Assembly (NCBI GenBank): GCA_021201665.1
Contig: JAJQEO010000081.1
Coordinates: 16,330-80,014, forward strand
Direction: 5' to 3'
Origin: Lachnospiraceae bacterium
Lineage (GTDB): Bacteria > Bacillota > Clostridia > Lachnospirales > Lachnospiraceae
Length of the DNA stretch: 63,685 nt
Below the pieces are notes generated by a model. That model was not told the DNA's origin, did no database searches, and saw only the letters and a program-made list of their open reading frames with translations. The position numbers and the translations under genes were made by a program. Below are positions 39,740-49,327 of the stretch, piece after piece. Every line of letters starts with the position of its first letter. The stretch's first letter is position 1.

Positions 39740-41341
39740 ATGTCTTTTCAAACAAATAATTACCAGCAGTATTCTATTAACGACAAGCTTTACCAACTGA
39801 CTGAACGCGAGCAGAAGGCTCTCAAAAAATCCTGGGCGCAGACGTTTGCAGACGATCTGTTTCCGAAGATTGACGAGAGTATGTTTTCTGTGTTGTACAG
39901 TGACAACGATGCGTCCCGCCCCAATACACCGGTGAATGTTATTGTCGGCGGTCTGATCATCAAGGAGCTCTTCGACTATTCTGATGACGAAATCGTTGAA
40001 GGAGCCATGTTTGACTATCGTATTCAGACTGCACTCCATACAACAAGCTTCAAAGAGCAGCCGTTTAGTGATAAAACATTAACGCGTTTCCGCAAACGCT
40101 GCTATAACTATGAAACCACACACGGAGTAGATCTTTTCCACGATTGCGTCAAGAGCCTTGCGGCGGAGATTGCCAGGATTATGAAAATCTCCGGTAGTCT
40201 TCGGCGGATGGACTCCATGATGATTGATTCTAACATTCGAAAGCTCAGCCGCATGGAACTGATTTACACCTGTATTCGCAACCTGACGGTGACAGCATCA
40301 AAGCAAGATGCAAAACTGATTCCAGAGGAACTGCAGCACTACCTGGATCCAAACGATTTCAACCAGATGTTTTACTATCAGCGCAGTTCAGAAACAAATG
40401 AGAACATTCCTCAGATCCTCGCCGACGCAGACAGGTTGCTCGAGCTATGCAAATCTGCTTTTTCCGAAAGCGATGATTACAAGCTTTTGACAAGATGTCT
40501 TTCGGAGCAAACCATCGTAGAAGATGAAAAACGCAGGCTTCGCACCAAAGAAGATGGTGGCATGGACTCCAGTATTCTTCAAAACCCGTCCGATCCAGAT
40601 GCAACTTTCCGTGAGAAAGCCGGAAAAAAGCATAGCGGTTATGTGGCAAACATGGAAGAATCCGTTGGAAAAGAAGGAACCGTAGTAACGGACTACCAGT
40701 TTGAACCGAATAACACCAGTGACAGCCAGCTCATGAAAGATCATCTGGAGGCAGATGGCGTACAGAAAGAGTGCGTAATCGAAGTTGCCGATGGCGCATA
40801 CAGCGGTACGGATCTGCAGGAAACCGCTGAGGAGAACAACATAATCTTGATCACAACCGCATTGAGTGGCTGTGAAACTCGAGACATCCTGGCTGATTTT
40901 GTATTCAACGAAGCAGGAACAAGAGTTATCCAGTGCCCGGCTGGGTATGCACCGAAAAGCTGTAGTTATTGTGCGAAGAATGGCCGATGCACCTGCTCTT
41001 TTCACCGTGAGCAGTGTGCGAACTGCCCGAACAAGGACAAGTGCAATGCCAAACTACATCCCAAAACAGCTCAGGTGCATGTTTCCAAAGCAGCGCACGA
41101 AAGAGCCAAGAGTCAGCGTTTTACACAGACCGAGGAGTTTAAGAATTTTGCCCGACTGCGTAACGGTGTTGAAACCGTTCCTTCTTATATAAGAAGTTGT
41201 TTCCATCTGGATAAACTTCCGCGAGGGAAACAGAGGGGCAAGTTCTTCTTCGGAAGCAAGATAGCAGCTCTGAATTTCAGGAAACTCTTCAATTTCCGAT
41301 GCGGACGGGGAAACTATGCCCAAAATCCGGTAATAGAATGA
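39740..41341 (+). CDS. IS1182-family transposase
   Basis: A 533-residue DDE transposase. It opens with the IS1182-type N-terminal region (INDKLYQLTEREQ, NTPVNVIVGGLIIKELFDYS, FDYRIQTALHTTSFKEQPFS). The catalytic domain shows MDSMMIDS, VADGAYSGTDLQE and the late EEFKNFARLRNGVETVPSYI segment holding the last acidic residue. A cysteine cluster (CSYCAKNGRCTC, CANCPNKDKC) lies just before it. ATG 39740 follows TTAAGGAG. Length and organisation are those of an intact element, so it may be active. Confidence 0.95.
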   Translation: MSFQTNNYQQYSINDKLYQLTEREQKALKKSWAQTFADDLFPKIDESMFSVLYSDNDASRPNTPVNVIVGGLIIKELFDYSDDEIVEGAMFDYRIQTALHTTSFKEQPFSDKTLTRFRKRCYNYETTHGVDLFHDCVKSLAAEIARIMKISGSLRRMDSMMIDSNIRKLSRMELIYTCIRNLTVTASKQDAKLIPEELQHYLDPNDFNQMFYYQRSSETNENIPQILADADRLLELCKSAFSESDDYKLLTRCLSEQTIVEDEKRRLRTKEDGGMDSSILQNPSDPDATFREKAGKKHSGYVANMEESVGKEGTVVTDYQFEPNNTSDSQLMKDHLEADGVQKECVIEVADGAYSGTDLQETAEENNIILITTALSGCETRDILADFVFNEAGTRVIQCPAGYAPKSCSYCAKNGRCTCSFHREQCANCPNKDKCNAKLHPKTAQVHVSKAAHERAKSQRFTQTEEFKNFARLRNGVETVPSYIRSCFHLDKLPRGKQRGKFFFGSKIAALNFRKLFNFRCGRGNYAQNPVIE

Positions 41342-41496
41342 AGAAAAAATGAGGATTGACAGAAAAATGAGGACATTTATCCGCCAAATCAGCAGAGCTC
41401 CTTGCTGATGTTGCATAATATAGAATACAATATGTGAAGTTTTCAAAGTTCAGTGGGAAAAGTCATAAAAATATCTTGGCTTTCGACCCCGACATC

Positions 41497-41556
41497 GTCT
41501 GTATTAAAATCAATAAAGTCCTGCCTGTACTTCTCCTCAAATGGAATTACTTTCAT
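41497..41556 (-). pseudogene. GNAT acetyltransferase, N-terminal fragment
   Basis: ATG 41556 begins MKVIPFEEKYRQDFIDFNTD, which runs straight into the right end of the IS. It is the missing start of the acetyltransferase fragment at 39221-39621. AAGGA lies 11 nt upstream as a possible ribosome site. Confidence 0.88.
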
Positions 41557-41601
41557 CCTGGTGCAATCCTTCTCTCTCCATATGCACAGCCCCGGCTGTT
41601 C

Positions 41602-42007
41602 TTATTCCGGGTTCAATATCCTTTCCCGTCTTTCTGTTGCCTCACGCAGCAGCGTATAGGCGGCTGACGCGGCAGGAACACCCAGAAGCATTCCAACAGG
41701 CCCGCAAAGGCTGCCGCCAGCCATCACTGCTGCCAGCACTCACATAACATGCCCGGCAGATTGATTTTCATGCCGACTACTCTTGGTAAATCAGATTATT
41801 CTCTGTTTCCTGCAAAATCACAATATAGATTATAAAAACTACAGCCTTGACCGGATCGACTGTCAGAATCATGATTGCTCCAATGATAGCGCTTACATAA
41901 GCGCCGACAATCGGAATCACCGCTGTCACACCTACCAATGTGCCAACCATTACGGCATATGGAATTCGCAGTATAACCATGCAACCGGCCAGATCTCAAT
42001 GATATGT
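41602..42007 (-). pseudogene. decayed AI-2E family permease, C-terminal part
   Basis: The central frame (MVILRIPYAVMVGTLVGVTA, PIVGAYVSAIIGAIMIL, QETENNLIY) is typical of AI-2E/YdiK/TqsA family permeases. A TAG then interrupts it, and later pieces in other frames (VVGMKINLPGML, GLLGVPAASAAYTLLREATE-like) complete the family C-terminus, ending at TAA 41602. The N-terminal two-thirds is absent and the 5' side meets the stop codon of the SDR gene. At least two frameshifts and one stop make it nonfunctional. Confidence 0.8.
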
Positions 42008-42859
42008 TTACACTCCCGAATATGCCTGAAAGCCTCCGTCAATCGGCAGTACTACGCCGGTGATAAACCCTGCGGCCTGATTGTCCACCAGAAACAGCAG
42101 CGCGCCCTCGAGGTCTTTCGGGTCTCCAATCCGTCCCATTGGTGTGGCGGCAAGAATTTTCCCAGTCCGTGCAGTGGGGCTGCCGTCCTCGTGAAATAAC
42201 AGCTTTTCGTTCTGTTTTGTGGCAAAAAATCCCGGTGCGATTGCATTGACGCGAATCCCTTCCTTCGAAAAATGCACCGCCAGCCACTGGGTAAAATTCG
42301 ACACGGCTGCCTTAGCTCCCGAATATGCCGGTATTTTTGTCAGCGGTGTAAAGGCGTTCATGGAACTGATATTAACAATGCTGCAGCCCTCCCGCCCCAA
42401 CATTTGTTTCGCAAAAGCCTGCGTTGGAAGCAATGTTCCCAGAAAATTCAGGCGGAATACTGCATCCACTCCTTCTTCCTGAAGATCAAAAAAGCTTTGC
42501 GTATCAGCGTCTATATCTCCCGGCTCATAATATTCTTTGTCGGTTTGTGCTTTCGGATTATTTCCTCCGGCACCGTTCACCAGAATATCACAGGGGCCGA
42601 GATCCCGTATAACCTCCTCCGCTACAGCCAGACAGGTGTCTTTTTCAAGGACATTGCACTTGTATGCCCTCGCGCTTCCACCCTCATCATTGATTTCTTT
42701 CGCAAAGCGTTCAATCACTTCCGTACTCCGATTCAGAAGCGCGACCTTCGCCCCCGCCCGCGCCAGAGTCTTCGCAAGGTCACTGCACAATACTCCCCCT
42801 GCGCCAGTGACGACTGCCACTTTTCCGGTCAAATCGGTACTTAATACATTTTTTCCCAC
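42008..42859 (-). CDS. uxuB: SDR-type D-mannonate oxidoreductase (fructuronate reductase)
   Basis: A 283-residue short-chain dehydrogenase: cofactor motif TGAGGVLCSDLAKTL, catalytic serine in NISSMNAF and YSGAKAAV with Tyr and Lys, and C-terminal VLPIDGGF. The Firmicute UxuB (YjmF) is an SDR enzyme reducing fructuronate to mannonate, unlike the mannitol-dehydrogenase type of E. coli. The identification rests on family plus position after uxaC. GTG 42859 is chosen because AGGAGG precedes it by 7 nt; an upstream frame to 42928 has no ribosome site. It is the last gene of the nine-gene uronate operon, followed directly by a pseudogene; no terminator was seen. Confidence 0.87.
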   Translation of the reverse strand: MGKNVLSTDLTGKVAVVTGAGGVLCSDLAKTLARAGAKVALLNRSTEVIERFAKEINDEGGSARAYKCNVLEKDTCLAVAEEVIRDLGPCDILVNGAGGNNPKAQTDKEYYEPGDIDADTQSFFDLQEEGVDAVFRLNFLGTLLPTQAFAKQMLGREGCSIVNISSMNAFTPLTKIPAYSGAKAAVSNFTQWLAVHFSKEGIRVNAIAPGFFATKQNEKLLFHEDGSPTARTGKILAATPMGRIGDPKDLEGALLFLVDNQAAGFITGVVLPIDGGFQAYSGV

Positions 42860-42948
42860 AATGATGCCTCCTGTTCCGATCTCGTTGTTCTCTTTTCCAT
42901 TGGTAAACTGCCTGTTACTTAAAGCCAACGGGGCAGCATTTGACTATT

Positions 42949-44349
42949 TCAAAAACTGAAATAATTCATTGCATTATAATAGGAGATACCCTCTATAATC
43001 TTCTTTAATGCTTTCTCATCCTCCGGATATTCCCCATTTTCCACCCAGCCGCCGATCAGATTGCACAGAATGCGCCGGAAATATTCATGACGGGTGTAAG
43101 ACAGAAAACTCCTGGAATCAGTCAGCATCCCAATGAAATTTCCAAGCAGTCCAAGGCTTGCCAGAGACGTCAGCTGATCCTGCATTCCCTTCTTATGATC
43201 ATTGAACCACCATGCACTGCCGTGCTGGATTTTCCCCACGCAGGAACTATCCTGAAAACATCCGATAATGGTGTCGATGGCAGCGTTATCGTTGGGATTT
43301 AAAGAATACAGAATTGTTTTCGGAAGCTCACTGGTCTGTGCCAGCGCATTCAGGAAATTTGCCAGCTCGGAAACAGGCCCCGCACTGCCGATGCTGTCAA
43401 ATCCGGTATCGGCACCGAGCAACCCGAACCGGCGCTGATCGTTATCGCGTTTTACGCCATAATGAAGCTGCATCGCCCAGCCTCTTCTGCTGTATTCTTT
43501 TCCAAGAGCCATCATAAACGCTGTTGTAAATACTGCGCAATCCTCTGCGGTCACTTCGCCTCCCGCCATGCGCTTTTGGAAAATATCGTCCACCTCCGCA
43601 TCCGATGCCGGTCGGTATGGCACATAAGCCATCCCATGATCCGAAATGCGGCAGCCCATCGCGGAAAAGAAATCCATCCGGATACGAAGTGCCTCAATCA
43701 GAGAAGAAAAGTCCGTAATTTTCTTTCCACTCACGGCAGACAAGTGTCCAATGTACTCTGGATAATCCGGCTTTTCGATATACATGGCCTTATCCGGCCG
43801 CCATGCAGGCAGCACCTTTACTGAAAAACCTTCATCTTCTGCAAGTCTCTTGTGCCATTCCAGGGAATCCACCGGGTCGTCGGTTGTACATACAACCTTT
43901 ACATTAGACTGGAGAATCAGGTTCCTGGCGGACATATTGGAGGACTGCAGTTTTTCATTACAGAGAGTCCAAACCTCCTGCGCTGTTTCAGCGCATAGAT
44001 AGCCGATATAGCCAAAATACCGCTGTAGCTCCAGATGGCTCCAGTGGTAGAGTGGATTCCCAATGGCCAGCTCTAACGTTTCCGCCCATTTCTGAAATTT
44101 TTCACGATCTGACGCATCCCCAGTGATATAGCATTCTTCCACACCGTTCGAGCGCATCTGGCGCCATTTGTAATGATCCCCTCCGAGCCATACCTGCGTG
44201 ATATTATCAAATTTCCTGTCTTCATAAATTTCCTGCGGACTGATGTGGCAGTGGTAATCCACGATTGGCATTTGTTCGGCATAATCATGGTACAAATGTC
44301 TGGCCATATCCGTCTCAAGCAGGAAATCCTGATCCATAAATGGTTTCAT
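42949..44349 (-). CDS. uxaC: glucuronate isomerase
   Basis: A 466-residue amidohydrolase-superfamily enzyme converting glucuronate to fructuronate (and galacturonate to tagaturonate). Family marks include the start FMDQDFLLETDMARHLYHDY, the metal-binding VDYHCHISPQEI, the VVCTTDDPVDSLEWH segment and the GADTGFDSIG and AWWFNDHKKGM regions. ATG 44349 follows AGGATGGAA. It lies 41 bp after kdgK and 89 bp before uxuB and catalyses the first intracellular step for uronate released by the glycosidases upstream. Confidence 0.96.
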   Translation of the reverse strand: MKPFMDQDFLLETDMARHLYHDYAEQMPIVDYHCHISPQEIYEDRKFDNITQVWLGGDHYKWRQMRSNGVEECYITGDASDREKFQKWAETLELAIGNPLYHWSHLELQRYFGYIGYLCAETAQEVWTLCNEKLQSSNMSARNLILQSNVKVVCTTDDPVDSLEWHKRLAEDEGFSVKVLPAWRPDKAMYIEKPDYPEYIGHLSAVSGKKITDFSSLIEALRIRMDFFSAMGCRISDHGMAYVPYRPASDAEVDDIFQKRMAGGEVTAEDCAVFTTAFMMALGKEYSRRGWAMQLHYGVKRDNDQRRFGLLGADTGFDSIGSAGPVSELANFLNALAQTSELPKTILYSLNPNDNAAIDTIIGCFQDSSCVGKIQHGSAWWFNDHKKGMQDQLTSLASLGLLGNFIGMLTDSRSFLSYTRHEYFRRILCNLIGGWVENGEYPEDEKALKKIIEGISYYNAMNYFSF

Positions 44350-44390
44350 GCGCTTTCCATCCTTTCCTGACCGGTTTTCATAGTATATCG

Positions 44391-45488
44391 CTATCTCTGC
44401 ACGCGCGCACCTGCGCCGCCCATGACTGCCTCGACTTCCTTCCGGCTCGCCATGGTGGTATCTCCGGGCGTTGTCATCGCCAGTGCGCCATGTGCCGCAC
44501 CATAATTCACAGCCAGCCCAGCGTCTCCTGTCTCCATCAGACCAAAGATCAGGCCGGAGGCAAAAGAATCTCCGCCGCCGACGCGGTCCATGATCTCCAG
44601 ATTTTTATAATCCTTTGCCTTAAAGATCTCTCCATCCGCCCAGCAGATCGCGCTCCAGTCATTGACGGTCGCAGTCTTTACTTCGCGCAGAGTCGTCGCT
44701 ACCGCTTTGAAGTTCGGGTAGGTTTTCGCCGCCTCATTGATCATTTTTTTATAGCCGTCCAGATTCAGCGTTTTCAGATTTTCATCATTGCCTTCAATCT
44801 CAAAGCCCAGGCAGGCAGTAAAGTCCTCCTCATTTCCGATCATCACATCGACATACTGCGCAATCTCACGGTTCACTTCCTGCGCTTTCTCCTGCCCACC
44901 AATCGCAGACCACATAGACGGGCGGTAATTCAGGTCATAGGAAATCACTGTCCCGTATTTTTTTGCAGTCTTGATCGCGGCAATCACGGTCTCGCAGGAC
45001 TGTTCCGAAAGAGCAGCATAAATCCCGCCCGTATGCAGCCAGCGCACTCCCAGCGTACCAAAAATATATTCGAAATCAAAATCTTCCGGAGTCACTTTCG
45101 AAATTGCGGTATTCGCCCGATCCGAACAGCCGACCGCTCCGCGGATACCAAATCCGCGTTCTGTAAAGTTAATGCCGTTCCGGCAGACTCTACCAATGCC
45201 ATCCGTCGGCATCCATTTGATCAGTGAGGTATCCACCCCGCCCTGCAGAATGAAATCCTCCATCAGCTTGCCCACTTCATTATCTGCAAACGCGGTAATC
45301 ACCGCAGTTTTCAGACCAAAGCAGCGGCGCAGGCCACGGACGACATTATACTCGCCGCCGCCCTCCCACGCGCGAAAAGAGCGCGCAGTACGGATTCTGC
45401 CTTCTCCCGGATCCAGGCGGAGCATGACCTCGCCAAGCGATACTGCGTCAAACGCACAGCTTTCCTTCGGTCGTAATTCCAAATTCAT
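44391..45488 (-). CDS. kdgK: 2-keto-3-deoxygluconate kinase
   Basis: A 365-residue PfkB-family sugar kinase: N-terminal SLGEVMLRLDPGEGRI, substrate and cofactor segments, and the C-terminal PfkB signature with catalytic aspartate in DRVGGGDSFASGLIFGL. It phosphorylates 2-keto-3-deoxygluconate made by UxuA to KDPG for the adjacent aldolase. It is somewhat longer than typical KdgK (about 310-340 residues). ATG 45488 follows GGAGGA at a longer than usual distance. The reading frame extends further upstream but without a better start. Assignment among PfkB kinases rests on operon context. Confidence 0.9.
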   Translation of the reverse strand: MNLELRPKESCAFDAVSLGEVMLRLDPGEGRIRTARSFRAWEGGGEYNVVRGLRRCFGLKTAVITAFADNEVGKLMEDFILQGGVDTSLIKWMPTDGIGRVCRNGINFTERGFGIRGAVGCSDRANTAISKVTPEDFDFEYIFGTLGVRWLHTGGIYAALSEQSCETVIAAIKTAKKYGTVISYDLNYRPSMWSAIGGQEKAQEVNREIAQYVDVMIGNEEDFTACLGFEIEGNDENLKTLNLDGYKKMINEAAKTYPNFKAVATTLREVKTATVNDWSAICWADGEIFKAKDYKNLEIMDRVGGGDSFASGLIFGLMETGDAGLAVNYGAAHGALAMTTPGDTTMASRKEVEAVMGGAGARVQR

Positions 45489-45587
45489 AATTCTTTCAGT
45501 CCTCCATACATGGCTGATTTGTAATTGTTCCGTGCCTTCACAGTTGTGGGCATACATCAAGCCCTTATCCGGCAAGAAGCAATACTG

Positions 45588-46238
45588 CTATCCGCGAATC
45601 TGTTTTACCAGATTCACTGCTTCCCGGGTCAGACTTTTTATTTCGTTAAATTTTCCTTCCTTTACCAGAGAACCGTTCACCATCCAGCTTCCGCCGCATG
45701 CAAGGACAGACGGACAGGTAAGATAACTCTCCAGGTTTCCCGTATTTACGCCACCCGTCGGCATAAATTTCAGACCGACATAAGGAGCCGCCAGCGCTTT
45801 GATCGTTCCCACTCCCCCAAACTGTTCCGCCGGGAAGAATTTTACAACTTTCAATCCTCGTTTCACCGCCTGTGCCATCTCAGACGGAGTCACACATCCG
45901 GGAAAGATCGGGATATCCTTATCCAGACAATAATCCACAATCTCCGGATCAAAACCAGGGCTGACAATGAATTTCGCGCCGGCATCCACAGCCCGGTCCA
46001 CCTGTTCCGTCGTCAGAACCGTTCCTGCGCCTACAAGCATCTTCGGATATGCTTCCGTCATCCTGCGAATACTCTTCGCTGCGGCATCAGTCCGAAATGT
46101 TACCTCTGCACAAGGCAGCCCGCCTTCACAAAGTGACTCAGCCAGAGGCTCCGCATCCTCCGCACGCTCCAGTACCGCCACAGGAACTACTCCCATGCTA
46201 TGGATTTTTGATTCCATTGATTCCATTTTCTTTGACAT
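45588..46238 (-). CDS. kdgA: 2-dehydro-3-deoxyphosphogluconate aldolase
   Basis: A 216-residue class I aldolase splitting KDPG to pyruvate and glyceraldehyde-3-phosphate. The general-base glutamate falls in CAEVTFRTDAA, the trimer and phosphate regions in VGAGTVLTTEQVD and PTGGVNTGNLESYL, and the Schiff-base lysine in LKVVKFFPAEQFGG. ATG 46238 follows GGGGAAGTG. It sits between uxuA and kdgK on the same strand and completes the uronate route. Confidence 0.95.
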   Translation of the reverse strand: MSKKMESMESKIHSMGVVPVAVLERAEDAEPLAESLCEGGLPCAEVTFRTDAAAKSIRRMTEAYPKMLVGAGTVLTTEQVDRAVDAGAKFIVSPGFDPEIVDYCLDKDIPIFPGCVTPSEMAQAVKRGLKVVKFFPAEQFGGVGTIKALAAPYVGLKFMPTGGVNTGNLESYLTCPSVLACGGSWMVNGSLVKEGKFNEIKSLTREAVNLVKQIRG

Positions 46239-46360
46239 GATTTCACTTCCCCTGCTATCTACTGTAAAATTGTTTCATTTCTACTTGTGCAAAAAAGCCT
46301 CTACGTGAAATAATTCCAAATAGCTCCACGTATCCGCAACGCATGCGTAAACGCACGGCG

Positions 46361-47440
46361 TCATTCTAATTCAATTTTGCCATCTACTTTCTCCAGCATA
46401 TCCCAGCAGCCAAGCAGATACATAATCCCAAGAGCACGGTCATAGAGACCATATCCCGGGCGGCACTGCTCCTTCCAGATGTGACGGCCATGATCCGGGC
46501 GCATATATCCCTGATATCCGCAGTCATGGTATGCTTTCATAATATCCAGAATACGCACGTCACCATCGCAGTCCCGGTGGGATGCTTCCGTGAAGTCTCC
46601 ATTTGAGAAGTGCTTTACATTTCGCACATGGGCGAATGCAATACGGTCGCAGTACGTGCGGATAATATCCGGCACGTCGTTTTCCGGATTCGCTCCAAGC
46701 GAACCCGAGCAAAGGCAAAGATCATTGTATGGGTCGTCTACCATAGACAGAAAACGTCCGATCGACTCTTTGTCCACAAGCAGCCGCGGCAGCCCGAAAA
46801 TATCCCACGGCGGATCATCCGGGTGAATGGCCATCCTGATGCCGGTCTCATGGCAAACCGGCATCAGAGCCTCCAGAAAATATTTGAGATTTTCCCATAG
46901 TTTTTCCTTGGTAACCGGCTTGTAAGCTTCAAACAACTCGTCCAGCTTCGCCATACGCTCCGGCTCCCAGCCTGGGAAGGTCATGCCGTGCAGATTATTC
47001 AGGATATAGTCCGCCATCTCTTTATAGTCGTCCTGAATCCGATTCTTCTCATAATAAAGAGCCGTCGAACCGTCCCCCATCGGGTGAAACAAATCGGTGC
47101 GCGTCCAGTCAAAGACCGGCATGAAATTGTAGGTAACAACCTTCACTCCGAATTGAGAAAGATTGCGCAGCGTCTGTTTATAATTTTCAATATACTGGTC
47201 ACGAGTCGGCAGGCCGATCTTGATGTCGTCATGAACATTAACGCTTTCTACCACGTCCATGTTGAAGCCCCAGCCTTCAATCTGGCGGCGGGCTTCCTCA
47301 ATTTCGTCCACTTCCCACACTTCCCCCGGCTGCTTATCGTGTAAAGCCCATACAAGGCCTGTCACTCCGGGAATCTGTCTGATCATCTCCTGTGTAATAC
47401 TGTCATTGCCCTCGCCGTACCAGCGAAATGTCATTTGCAT
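46361..47440 (-). CDS. uxuA: D-mannonate dehydratase
   Basis: A 359-residue TIM-barrel enzyme that dehydrates mannonate to 2-keto-3-deoxygluconate. It has the family start MTFRWYGEGNDSI, the central TYNFMPVFDWTRTDLF segment, and metal/active-site blocks AIHPDDPPWDIFGLPRL, CSGSLGANPENDV, HVRNVKHF and the C-terminal MRPDHGRHIW. ATG 47440 follows AAAGGAGG and lies 22 bp after the GH3 gene. Its presence shows that the operon is for glucuronate rather than galacturonate, which goes through altronate instead. Confidence 0.96.
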   Translation of the reverse strand: MQMTFRWYGEGNDSITQEMIRQIPGVTGLVWALHDKQPGEVWEVDEIEEARRQIEGWGFNMDVVESVNVHDDIKIGLPTRDQYIENYKQTLRNLSQFGVKVVTYNFMPVFDWTRTDLFHPMGDGSTALYYEKNRIQDDYKEMADYILNNLHGMTFPGWEPERMAKLDELFEAYKPVTKEKLWENLKYFLEALMPVCHETGIRMAIHPDDPPWDIFGLPRLLVDKESIGRFLSMVDDPYNDLCLCSGSLGANPENDVPDIIRTYCDRIAFAHVRNVKHFSNGDFTEASHRDCDGDVRILDIMKAYHDCGYQGYMRPDHGRHIWKEQCRPGYGLYDRALGIMYLLGCWDMLEKVDGKIELE

Positions 47441-47462
47441 ATATGTTTCCTCCTTTTGCAGT

Positions 47463-49232
47463 TCAGAGCCGCGTGTCGAACAGACCGCAGAAGCTGTCGA
47501 TCGGGTCTGTTCCTTTAAAAGCCTCCGGTCCTGTCATCATATCATCAATCAGCGCGTCAAAGGTGTCCTCCTTCGCGTCGTAAGTGTTGATGTACGTGCG
47601 CGCCTGTGGAATATCCGCCAGCATCGTCGGCTGCCCGCAGCCGACTACCACAACCGGTACTTCAAATATATACCACGGGATCTCTCCGCCACCCTTGGAC
47701 ATACCAAAGGAAGGTCTTCCGCTTTGTACATCACAGAGAGTAATCACCATATCCATACCGCTCACAAAATCTGAAATGGCATTCTTTCCCGCAAAGTAAA
47801 CGTTCAGACTCGGTCTTTCACCCGCCTCCAGCTGTTTTTTCATCTTATCGAGCGGGCTTTCATAGATGAACGCATCAAACCCCCTCGCGCATAGCTTTTC
47901 TTTTAAAAGTTCCGCAGCGTTCTTTCCTCCACTCATGCCAAGCATCTTCATCAGTGGAGCCATCCCACTGGGAGCCCCTTTGATGTGGACGATCATAATC
48001 CTCTTATAGCGGTCTGGTGTCAGCGGAAACACATCCTTGTCCTTATACTTCACAAGTGTGATGCAGTCCTCACTGATAGATTTGTGCATCAGGCGGTACT
48101 CCTCTTTCCCAATCGCTGTCTGAATTGCATTGGGGTGCGGAACCAGTTCTTCCAGGTTCTTTTTGTGCAGCCCCATATGCGCTTTCAATGCCAAAATACG
48201 CATCAGGGCATCGGTCATCCGCTCTTCGGTGATTGTACCGTCCCTGTAAGCGGTCAACATCGTCTCGAAGTCCTCATCCGGATCGTTAAAGAACAAGAAC
48301 ATATCGCACCCGGCCATGATGCTGCGCGGAAGCATTTCCTTCCTTGTCATGCGGTCCGTCATGCCAACCATGTGGGAAGCGTCCGTCACGACCATACCGT
48401 TAAACCCAAGCCGACCGCGCAGAAGTCCCTGGATAATCTCCGGACTTAAGGTTGCCGGCATCATATCCTCATCCTGTAAATCCGGGTTGATCGCTTTCGC
48501 GTACTCCGGGAGCATGATGTGTCCTGCCATGACGGCGTCCAGACCCTCTTCAATCAGGGTGCGATATACAAGGCCATAAGTCGCGTCCCATTTCTCCGGG
48601 GCAAAATAGTTGACATTGTTGGAAAGATGCGCGTCACGGAAATCCTGCCCATTGCCCGGAAAATGCTTTGCCGCACAGACAAATCCGGGAATCGTATGAG
48701 CTCCCCGCACATAGGCCGCGCTCATCTTCGCTACCCGTTCCGGATCATTCCCAAATGCGCGCGTGATAACTTCCGTATTTTCCCAGTTATACGCAATATC
48801 GCAGACCGGGGCAAATGCCATATTACATCCGATGGCAGCCGCTTCCTCGTTCGACATTTTCCCGAGCGCATATGCGTATTCCGTCTTTCCGGTTGCGCCA
48901 ATCTTCACACCGGAGCCAATCGCGGTACCGTCCGCACAGGCGCCGTCTCCGCCGGCTTCCGTATTACAGGCGATAAAAACCGGAACTTTCGCGTATTTCT
49001 GTAAAATCCGGTTTTGTTCCTGCACCTTGATTCCCGGCATTCCATTGTAACGGCAGCCGCCCAGATGATATTTCTCCATCAGTTCCTTCAAATAAGTCTC
49101 ATCCTGGGATGCGGTCAGCTGAAAGAAAAGCTGCCCGACTTTCTCCTCGTCCGTCATCCCCGCGATAGTCTGTTCCACCCAGGCACAATCCTCATCCGAG
49201 AGATAAAACGGTTTCTCTTTCATATCTACCAT
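47463..49232 (-). CDS. glycoside hydrolase family 3, NagZ-like beta-N-acetylglucosaminidase
   Basis: 589 residues. The N-terminal GH3 barrel contains KHFPGNGQDFRDAH (189-202), whose Asp-x-His pair (D200, H202) is the acid/base dyad of NagZ-type enzymes, and VVTDASHM with the likely nucleophile Asp284. A second alpha/beta domain follows (about 400-560). No signal peptide is present, so it acts in the cytoplasm on imported sugars. NagZ relatives release beta-linked GlcNAc, sometimes by phosphorolysis. In this operon it may free GlcNAc from glucuronate-hexosamine oligosaccharides. ATG 49232 follows AAAGGGG; the frame runs 32 codons further upstream without a better site. It lies between a HAD gene and uxuA. 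Confidence 0.87.
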   Translation of the reverse strand: MVDMKEKPFYLSDEDCAWVEQTIAGMTDEEKVGQLFFQLTASQDETYLKELMEKYHLGGCRYNGMPGIKVQEQNRILQKYAKVPVFIACNTEAGGDGACADGTAIGSGVKIGATGKTEYAYALGKMSNEEAAAIGCNMAFAPVCDIAYNWENTEVITRAFGNDPERVAKMSAAYVRGAHTIPGFVCAAKHFPGNGQDFRDAHLSNNVNYFAPEKWDATYGLVYRTLIEEGLDAVMAGHIMLPEYAKAINPDLQDEDMMPATLSPEIIQGLLRGRLGFNGMVVTDASHMVGMTDRMTRKEMLPRSIMAGCDMFLFFNDPDEDFETMLTAYRDGTITEERMTDALMRILALKAHMGLHKKNLEELVPHPNAIQTAIGKEEYRLMHKSISEDCITLVKYKDKDVFPLTPDRYKRIMIVHIKGAPSGMAPLMKMLGMSGGKNAAELLKEKLCARGFDAFIYESPLDKMKKQLEAGERPSLNVYFAGKNAISDFVSGMDMVITLCDVQSGRPSFGMSKGGGEIPWYIFEVPVVVVGCGQPTMLADIPQARTYINTYDAKEDTFDALIDDMMTGPEAFKGTDPIDSFCGLFDTRL

Positions 49233-49327
49233 AATGTATTTCCCCTTTCTCCTAATGGCAGAAATATCCCGCACAGAACAGATGATATCCCTGCCACTGC
49301 GAATCCATCGAAGCCAGGCACAATCCA

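Larger units (their letters stand above)
39622..41496 (+). mobile_element. IS1182-family insertion sequence, complete, 1875 bp
   Basis: The left end starts GATGTTGGGGTCAAAAG and the right end, read inward, GATGTCGGGGTCGAAAG: terminal inverted repeats matching at 15 of 17 positions. The element is flanked by the 8-bp direct repeat GTCTGTAT (39614-39621 and 41497-41504), the target duplication. It encodes a single transposase. Just inside the left end TGTTGGG/CCCAACA forms a small hairpin. It interrupts a GNAT gene. The intact ends, frame and duplication suggest a recent insertion. Confidence 0.93.

Noticed and set aside
42949..44349. Uronate operon as a galacturonate pathway
   Set aside because: UxaC acts on both uronates, but the operon holds mannonate dehydratase and no altronate enzymes, so glucuronate is the supported substrate.
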